The notes under the pieces are model-generated. The model was not told the origin of the DNA, did no database searches, and saw only the letters and a list, made by a program, of their open reading frames with translations. The position numbers were made by a program, and so were the translations under genes. This document shows positions 22,050 to 25,669 of a stretch of 25,669 nt of DNA, piece after piece (position 1 is the first letter of the stretch; the number at the start of each line of letters is the position of its first letter). The stretch is from an uncultured Bacteroidales bacterium (GTDB lineage: Bacteria; Bacteroidota; Bacteroidia; Bacteroidales; Paludibacteraceae): assembly GCA_937915765.1 (NCBI GenBank), contig CALGHE010000076.1:1-25669 (forward strand). Reading direction: 5' to 3'.

Positions 22050-22163
22050 TATATGAGGGTTCCCGTTTTAGGAATTTCTCCGTGAACGATGTAAAAAAAC
22101 GTGGGGCTGCGGCCCGGCTGTGCAGGTCGGGGAAAACGCTCCAAAAAGAGCTAATTGTTTTTA
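22050..22163 (+). other. Structured 5' leader of phoH (candidate regulatory RNA)
   Basis: Three local stems can be drawn. (a) 22059-22065 pairs with 22081-22087 (GTTC..CG with CG.GAAC, one mismatch). (b) 22113-22119 (CCCGGCT) pairs with 22125-22131 (GGTCGGG) around GTGCA; 22104-22106 (GGG) with 22113-22115 is a competing pairing for the same cytosines. (c) GCTC 22138-22141 pairs with GAGC 22148-22151 around CAAAAA, ending 12 nt before the start codon. The leader is much richer in G and C than the flanking DNA and has no ORF. I do not recognise it as a known riboswitch or as SRP RNA. It could be a cis-regulator of phoH or a short leader without function. Confidence 0.45.
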
Positions 22164-23150
22164 ATGACAGAAAAAATATTTGTAATAGAAAATTCTGACC
22201 CCGCTATTTTATACGGACAGAACAATTCTAACATTCATCTTATCAAGGACCTTTTCCCGAAACTTAAGATAGTTGCAAGGGGTGATGTGCTGAAGGTGTT
22301 TGGTGACGAGGTGGAAATCGCTTTGTTTGAGGAGGCTTTCTTGAAAATTGACGCCTACTGCGGAAAATTCAACTCGTTGTCTGATGCGGTGATCGTTGAT
22401 GTGGTGAAAGGCAAAAGGACTGATGAGGACGCTCCTGTATCGGACCTTATAATATACGGAGTGAACGGGAAGCCGATAACAGCGCGCACGCATACGCAGA
22501 AAAAGCTTGTGGCGGAGTTTGACAGTCATGACTTGCTGTTTGCTATTGGTCCGGCAGGGTCCGGAAAGACATACACGGCCATCGCGCTTGCTGTGCGTTC
22601 GCTTAAGAACAGAGAGGTGAAAAAGATTATATTGAGCCGTCCGGCTGTGGAGGCTGGCGAGAAGCTCGGATTCCTTCCGGGTGACATGAAAGAGAAGATT
22701 GATCCGTATCTTCAGCCGCTTTACGATGCGTTGCAGGATATGATTCCAGGAACAAAACTTAAAGAGTTTATGGATAACGGAACGATTCAGATTGCTCCGC
22801 TCGCATTCATGAGAGGCCGTACGCTTAACGATGCGTTTGTGATTTTGGACGAGGCTCAAAACACTACAACTCAACAGATTAGGATGTTTTTGACCAGAAT
22901 GGGTCTTAACAGCAAGATTATTGTGACAGGCGATGTTTCGCAGATTGACTTGCCGTCGAGCCAGCGGTCGGGACTTATAGACGCTCTGAACGTGTTGAGG
23001 AATGTGAAGGGAATCGCGAAGGTTGAGTTTGACGTGAAGGATATTGTAAGACATAAGTTGGTGCAGAGGATTGTGGAGGCGTACGAGGCGAGCGATGAAA
23101 AAAGAAGAGAACAAAAGGCCCTTAAAGAGAAAGAGGAGGCTGAAGCTTGA
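22164..23150 (+). CDS. phoH: PhoH family P-loop ATPase
   Basis: The 328-aa product has a small N-terminal domain (residues 1 to about 100). Then comes a PhoH ATPase core with Walker A GPAGSGKTYTA (129-139), the motif SRPAVEAGEKLGFLPGD (158-174), IAPLAFMRGRTL, Walker B FVILDEAQNTT (225-235), TRMG and TGDVSQIDLP. The last 25 residues are a charged, Lys/Glu-rich helix. PhoH proteins bind and hydrolyse ATP and are linked to RNA metabolism (YbeZ partners the YbeY RNase in many bacteria). The name comes from phosphate-starvation regulation in E. coli, which should not be assumed here. ATG 22164 gives the family start MTEKIFVIEN. An in-frame TTG three codons upstream is not needed. The purC gene follows 66 nt later with its own promoter. 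Confidence 0.93.
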   Translation: MTEKIFVIENSDPAILYGQNNSNIHLIKDLFPKLKIVARGDVLKVFGDEVEIALFEEAFLKIDAYCGKFNSLSDAVIVDVVKGKRTDEDAPVSDLIIYGVNGKPITARTHTQKKLVAEFDSHDLLFAIGPAGSGKTYTAIALAVRSLKNREVKKIILSRPAVEAGEKLGFLPGDMKEKIDPYLQPLYDALQDMIPGTKLKEFMDNGTIQIAPLAFMRGRTLNDAFVILDEAQNTTTQQIRMFLTRMGLNSKIIVTGDVSQIDLPSSQRSGLIDALNVLRNVKGIAKVEFDVKDIVRHKLVQRIVEAYEASDEKRREQKALKEKEEAEA

Positions 23151-23184
23151 TTCTTTACAGACTGGCTTGTGTGGTTTTTATGAC

Positions 23185-23192
23185 TAATTTTG
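23185..23192 (+). promoter_or_regulatory. -7 promoter box of purC
   Basis: TAATTTTG matches TAnnTTTG exactly and is followed by CAG. Initiation near 23198 would leave a 19-nt leader. This also argues against the upstream in-frame TTG (23190) as the purC start, because it overlaps this box. Confidence 0.65.
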
Positions 23193-23216
23193 CAGATATT
23201 TAGAAAAATAAGATAT

Positions 23217-24167
23217 ATGGATAACGCTTTAACAAAAACAGATTTTAATTTTCCGGGACAGAAAAGTGTCTATCACGGAAAGGTTCGCGACGTTTACAGC
23301 GTCGGTGAAGATAAGTTGGTGATGGTGGCATCAGACCGTATCTCGGCGTTTGACGTGATTCTTCCTAAAGGCATCCCTTTCAAGGGTCAGATGTTGAATC
23401 AGATTGCGGCTAAGTTTCTTGACGCTACAGCGGATATTTGCCCTAACTGGAAACTTGCGACTCCAGACCCTATGGTGACCGTAGGCATCAGATGCGAAGG
23501 CTTCCCGGTGGAAATGATTGTTCGCGGTTATTTGTGCGGAAGCGCCTGGAGAGCGTACAAAAGCGGCGTGAGAGAGATTTGCGGCGTGAAGATTCCGGAC
23601 GGAATGAAGGAAAACCAGAAGTTCCCTACTCCGATAATCACTCCTACGACAAAGGCCGAAATCGGTATGCACGACGAGGACATCTCTAAGGAGGAGATTC
23701 TTGCTCAGGGGCTGGTTTCTAAAGAGGATTACGAAGTGCTGGAAAAATATACTCTCGCTCTGTTCCAGAGAGGAACTGAAATTGCGGAAAAGCGCGGACT
23801 GATTTTGGTTGACACCAAGTATGAGTTCGGTAAGGCTAACGGCACGATATATCTGATGGACGAAATTCACACGCCAGACTCGTCTCGTTATTTCTACAAA
23901 GACTCTTATCTTGAACTTTTTGAAAAGGGCGAGGCTCAGAAGCAGCTTTCTAAAGAGTTTGTGAGAGAGTGGCTTATGGATAATGGCTTCCAAGGCAAGG
24001 AAGGGCAGACTGTGCCTGAAATGACTGACGAGATTGTGAATTCAATATCAGAACGTTACATAGAACTTTATGAAAATATCACAGGGGAGAAGTTTGAAAA
24101 GGCAGACCCGGCGTCGCTTAACGCTCGTATTGAGAAGAATGTGACTGATTATCTGAACGGTAAATGA
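23217..24167 (+). CDS. purC: Phosphoribosylaminoimidazole-succinocarboxamide synthase
   Basis: PurC (SAICAR synthase) joins aspartate to CAIR with ATP in de novo purine synthesis. The 316-aa product is of the longer form of the enzyme. Recognisable blocks are YHGKVRDVYSVGEDKLVMVASDRISAFD split across the ATP-binding N-lobe, LPKGIPFKGQMLNQIA, FPVEMIVRGYLCGSAW (the substrate loop), LILVDTKYEFG, and LMDEIHTPDSSRYF (metal and aspartate binding). All are intact. ATG 23217 is chosen because the region upstream carries the promoter. The gene ends in a strong hairpin terminator and faces the converging exporter gene. Bacteroidota purine genes are often scattered, and no other pur gene is visible here. 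Confidence 0.96.
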   Translation: MDNALTKTDFNFPGQKSVYHGKVRDVYSVGEDKLVMVASDRISAFDVILPKGIPFKGQMLNQIAAKFLDATADICPNWKLATPDPMVTVGIRCEGFPVEMIVRGYLCGSAWRAYKSGVREICGVKIPDGMKENQKFPTPIITPTTKAEIGMHDEDISKEEILAQGLVSKEDYEVLEKYTLALFQRGTEIAEKRGLILVDTKYEFGKANGTIYLMDEIHTPDSSRYFYKDSYLELFEKGEAQKQLSKEFVREWLMDNGFQGKEGQTVPEMTDEIVNSISERYIELYENITGEKFEKADPASLNARIEKNVTDYLNGK

Positions 24168-24187
24168 TATTTGTGGCAAAACCAATC

Positions 24188-24218
24188 AAAGCGCGAAGTT
24201 ATCTTTCGCGCTTTTTTT
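24188..24218 (+). terminator. Intrinsic terminator after purC
   Basis: Arms 24188-24197 (AAAGCGCGAA) and 24205-24214 (TTCGCGCTTT) form a perfect 10-bp stem with a 7-nt loop and a T-run at 24212-24218. The stem also forms on the minus strand and could help end the converging exporter gene, though the T-tract on that side is short. Confidence 0.93.
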
Positions 24219-24227
24219 ATGTCTGTG

Positions 24228-24854
24228 TCATTTGCTGAACAGAGAAAATAACAGAGAAATAAGCGATATAACCATCAACGCCACACCTGTGAGCTTGTTT
24301 ACAATCCACAGACCGCGCAGATTAAATCTGCCGCGGAATTTGTTCACTATATTAACAAGCAGAGACCACCACATCGCAGCTCCGAGCAGAATGAAGAGGA
24401 TGCCGCAGATGCTTTCGTAAAAGGTCGTCTCTTCCGTTATAAAGGAGAATTTCGCAAAAAGCGCGATGAAAAGGAACACAACCAGCGGATTGGTCACCGT
24501 CAGCCCGAACGATGTGAGAAAGTCTTGTATGTAATTCTTCTTGACGCCGTTCATCTTTGTGAGGCTGCGGACAGGATTGCTTGCGTAGGTGTAAAGCCCG
24601 AAGAAAAAGACAATCACGCTGCCCAGTATCTGCAGAATGAACTGATGGCTCTCTATAAACTCTACGACAAAAGACATGCTGAAAACCGCGATTAGCGCAT
24701 AAAGCAAGTCTGACACGGTTGCGCCCAACGCTGTTGCGAAACCGTGGGCTCTGCCTCCGTTCAGCGTGCGCTGCAGACACAAAATCCCTATCGGCCCCAC
24801 AGGAGCAGACACAAATATCCCAATAATCAGACCTTTCAGCATCAATTCAATCAT
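24228..24854 (-). CDS. LysE/RhtB family amino-acid exporter-like membrane protein
   Basis: The 208-aa product has about six membrane helices. The LysE-family signature lies at the N-terminus: GLIIGIFVSAPVGPIGILCLQRTLNGG (read in two parts: GIFVSAPVGPIG and CLQRTLN). Then come a helix with GATVSDLLYALIAVF, the central GLYTYASNP, and LTSFGLTVTNPLVVFLFIALFA, which matches the conserved NP motif of helix 4. LysE-type proteins export amino acids or related small molecules by proton exchange; the substrate is unknown here. I choose ATG 24854 (MIELMLKG) as the start. An in-frame ATG at 24872 adds six residues and lies inside one of two direct copies of TTCAGCATTT (24865-24874 and 24885-24894). No TAnnTTTG promoter is seen upstream. 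Confidence 0.85.
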   Translation of the reverse strand: MIELMLKGLIIGIFVSAPVGPIGILCLQRTLNGGRAHGFATALGATVSDLLYALIAVFSMSFVVEFIESHQFILQILGSVIVFFFGLYTYASNPVRSLTKMNGVKKNYIQDFLTSFGLTVTNPLVVFLFIALFAKFSFITEETTFYESICGILFILLGAAMWWSLLVNIVNKFRGRFNLRGLWIVNKLTGVALMVISLISLLFSLFSK

Positions 24855-25146
24855 AACTGCAAATTTCAGCATTTTTTTTTGAAGTTCAGCATTTCGAGGC
24901 GTGATTTTTTATATGAAAATCATTTTTTTTTTAGATGTTTATTTTCGTGTGTTGAAAATTAAGAATTACTGAGTTTTTCTTTTTAGTTTTAAAGAAGTTT
25001 TATATCAACTTGTAGAAGTTGTCCTCGCATATTCCATGGTAGTTTCTCTTGGCGTAAGTTTTGATTTCAAGTCTCCAGTCATGTTAAAAAACAAGGTTGC
25101 ACAACATATAAATATTTTTCGCCGTTTCATTTTTATTTTCTAAATT

Positions 25147-25188
25147 GCAATCAGCAAACAGAAATTAACCTTTGATGTTTGCTGATGC
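25147..25188 (+). other. Bulged 12-bp hairpin, possible sRNA terminator
   Basis: ATCAGCAAAC (25150-25159) pairs perfectly with GTTTGCTGAT (25177-25186). Two further pairs (25147-25148 with 25187-25188) form around one bulged A. The loop is 17 nt. T-rich DNA follows but is broken by GCG, so terminator activity is uncertain. Confidence 0.5.
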
Positions 25189-25442
25189 TCTTTTGCGTTG
25201 TTTTTTGGTGTTTTTATTTTTTTTCATGGATGTTGCGGGCGTTTTGCTTAGAGTCCTCAAAAAGAGGCCTGCCCGGAAGTCCGCGGATGCGCAGATGCCG
25301 TGCATGTCGGGATTTTGGCATGCCCTGCAGTTTTGCCCTGTTATGAATAATTAATAATGCGCAATAAAAGAACGAACTAAAATTGTATAGGAGCCTTGAG
25401 TTGCTTATTTGATGAAAAAAATCGTAATCGAGGCTTGCTTTG

Positions 25443-25473
25443 GAAACGGTCCGGATTTTAGTCGGACGGTTTC
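25443..25473 (+). other. Stem-loop in the hppA upstream region
   Basis: Bases 25443-25453 (GAAACGGTCCG) and 25463-25473 (CGGACGGTTTC) pair at 10 of 11 positions, with one G-G mismatch, around a 9-nt loop. It ends 49 nt before the hppA ATG and has no T-run, so it is more likely part of the mRNA leader than a terminator. Confidence 0.5.
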
Positions 25474-25522
25474 GATGTCCAGTAAGAATTAACAAGAAGT
25501 TTAACGTTTAATATTAATTGCT

Positions 25523-25669
25523 ATGAACGAAGTGTTTTTACTAATACCGCTCGCATCATTGGTAGCATTGGGCTTTGCTTTCTATTTTTTCAGGAAGATG
25601 ATGCAGGAAGAGGAGGGGACTGCAACAATGCAGAAGATAGCCTCCCATGTGCGCAAGGGCGCTATGGCG
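25523..25669 (+). CDS. hppA: Membrane-bound H+/Na+-translocating pyrophosphatase, 3'-truncated by window edge
   Basis: Only the first 49 codons are present. The N-terminal membrane helix (LLIPLASLVALGFAFYFF) is followed by RKMMQEEEGTATMQKIASH and VRKGAMA. The order helix, K-M-M, E-G-T-x-x-M-x-x-I-A, V-R-x-G-A-M-A is the conserved start of membrane pyrophosphatases, which couple pyrophosphate hydrolysis to H+ or Na+ pumping across the inner membrane. The residues that tell H+ from Na+ pumps and K+-dependent from independent forms lie outside the window. ATG 25523 is well placed and follows a leader with a stem-loop. Confidence 0.88.
   Translation, partial: MNEVFLLIPLASLVALGFAFYFFRKMMQEEEGTATMQKIASHVRKGAMA

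Larger units (their letters stand above)
24855..25522. other. 668-nt gene-free region between exporter and hppA
   Basis: I see no convincing coding gene. Contents in order are: two direct copies of TTCAGCATTT (24865, 24885); a plus-strand promoter-like TATTTTCG (24940-24947); a 6-bp perfect hairpin CAACTT/AAGTTG (25006-25011, 25016-25021); a 12-bp bulged hairpin (25147-25188); a G/C-rich island (about 25259-25340) with CCGCGG, TGCGCA and GGCATGCC palindromes; and an 11-position stem just before hppA (25443-25473). Two open frames of 60 and 93 codons cross the island on opposite strands and lack support. Confidence 0.6.

Noticed and set aside
22050..22163. phoH leader as tRNA, SRP RNA or a known riboswitch
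   Set aside because: There is no T-loop or acceptor stem for tRNA, no GGAAG/AGCAG core for SRP RNA, and no match to the TPP, cobalamin, SAM, fluoride, ZTP, THF or guanidine consensus as I remember them.
22209..23114. Open frame of 301 codons antisense to phoH
   Set aside because: The sense strand encodes intact Walker A and B motifs; the antisense product has no recognisable feature.
25036..25143. 35-codon plus-strand frame in the hppA upstream region
   Set aside because: It is short, has no start signal, and its composition is like random A/T-rich DNA.
25172..25495. Two opposed short frames (60 and 93 codons) across the G/C-rich island
   Set aside because: There is no signal peptide, domain or start context. 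They are explained better by the stop-poor G/C-rich block.

Overview
This window looks like chromosomal DNA from a member of the Bacteroidales (phylum Bacteroidota). The evidence is the gene set (type III CoaX, Bacteroidota-type LptC, DUF4837 lipoprotein, PpiD/SurA-like foldase, DUF349 protein, pseudouridine synthase with an Asn/Gly-rich N-terminus, H+/Na+ pyrophosphatase). The -7 boxes of the form TAnnTTTG and the A/T-rich start regions without a Shine-Dalgarno motif agree with this. I cannot name a genus. Apart from the repeat elements described below, I see no phage genes, transposase, CRISPR array, tRNA or rRNA.

Layout. (1) 1-3629: the 3' part of a tRNA-dihydrouridine synthase gene, then a large exported WG-repeat protein. 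(2) 3765-9494: a probable cell-envelope operon with gaps of 25 nt or less: coaX, an outer-membrane barrel protein, a TPR protein, lptC, a small lipoprotein of unknown function, and a CNNM/CorC-type CBS-domain membrane protein. (3) 9668-11794: a PpiD/SurA-like peptidyl-prolyl isomerase with its own promoter and a strong terminator. (4) 11928-15573: rlmN, a DUF4837 lipoprotein gene and pdxA. Related inverted-repeat elements sit on both sides of the DUF4837 gene, and a possible third, end-only relative lies after pdxA. (5) 15762-17645: a WecA/WbpL-type polyprenyl-phosphate sugar-phosphate transferase followed by a patatin-like phospholipase, closed by a terminator. (6) 17799-18308: a DUF456 membrane protein on the minus strand, divergent from a five-repeat DUF349 protein. 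(7) 20447-24167: RluB-type pseudouridine synthase, phoH with a structured leader, and purC. (8) 24228-24854: a LysE-family exporter on the minus strand. Then comes a 668-nt gene-free, hairpin-rich stretch and the first 49 codons of hppA.

Most genes are housekeeping. Two functional themes can be seen. One is envelope assembly: LPS transport by LptC, outer-membrane protein folding, lipid-linked glycan initiation, a phospholipase and lipoproteins. The other is RNA modification or handling: Dus, RlmN, the pseudouridine synthase and PhoH.

The most unusual material is non-coding. The repeat family at 12975-13055 and 14189-14376 has 22-bp terminal inverted repeats, and the longer copy can adopt two mutually exclusive folds. 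The phoH leader at about 22050-22163 carries several predicted stems, and the hppA upstream region has two long hairpins. None of these matches an RNA family I can name from the sequence alone.
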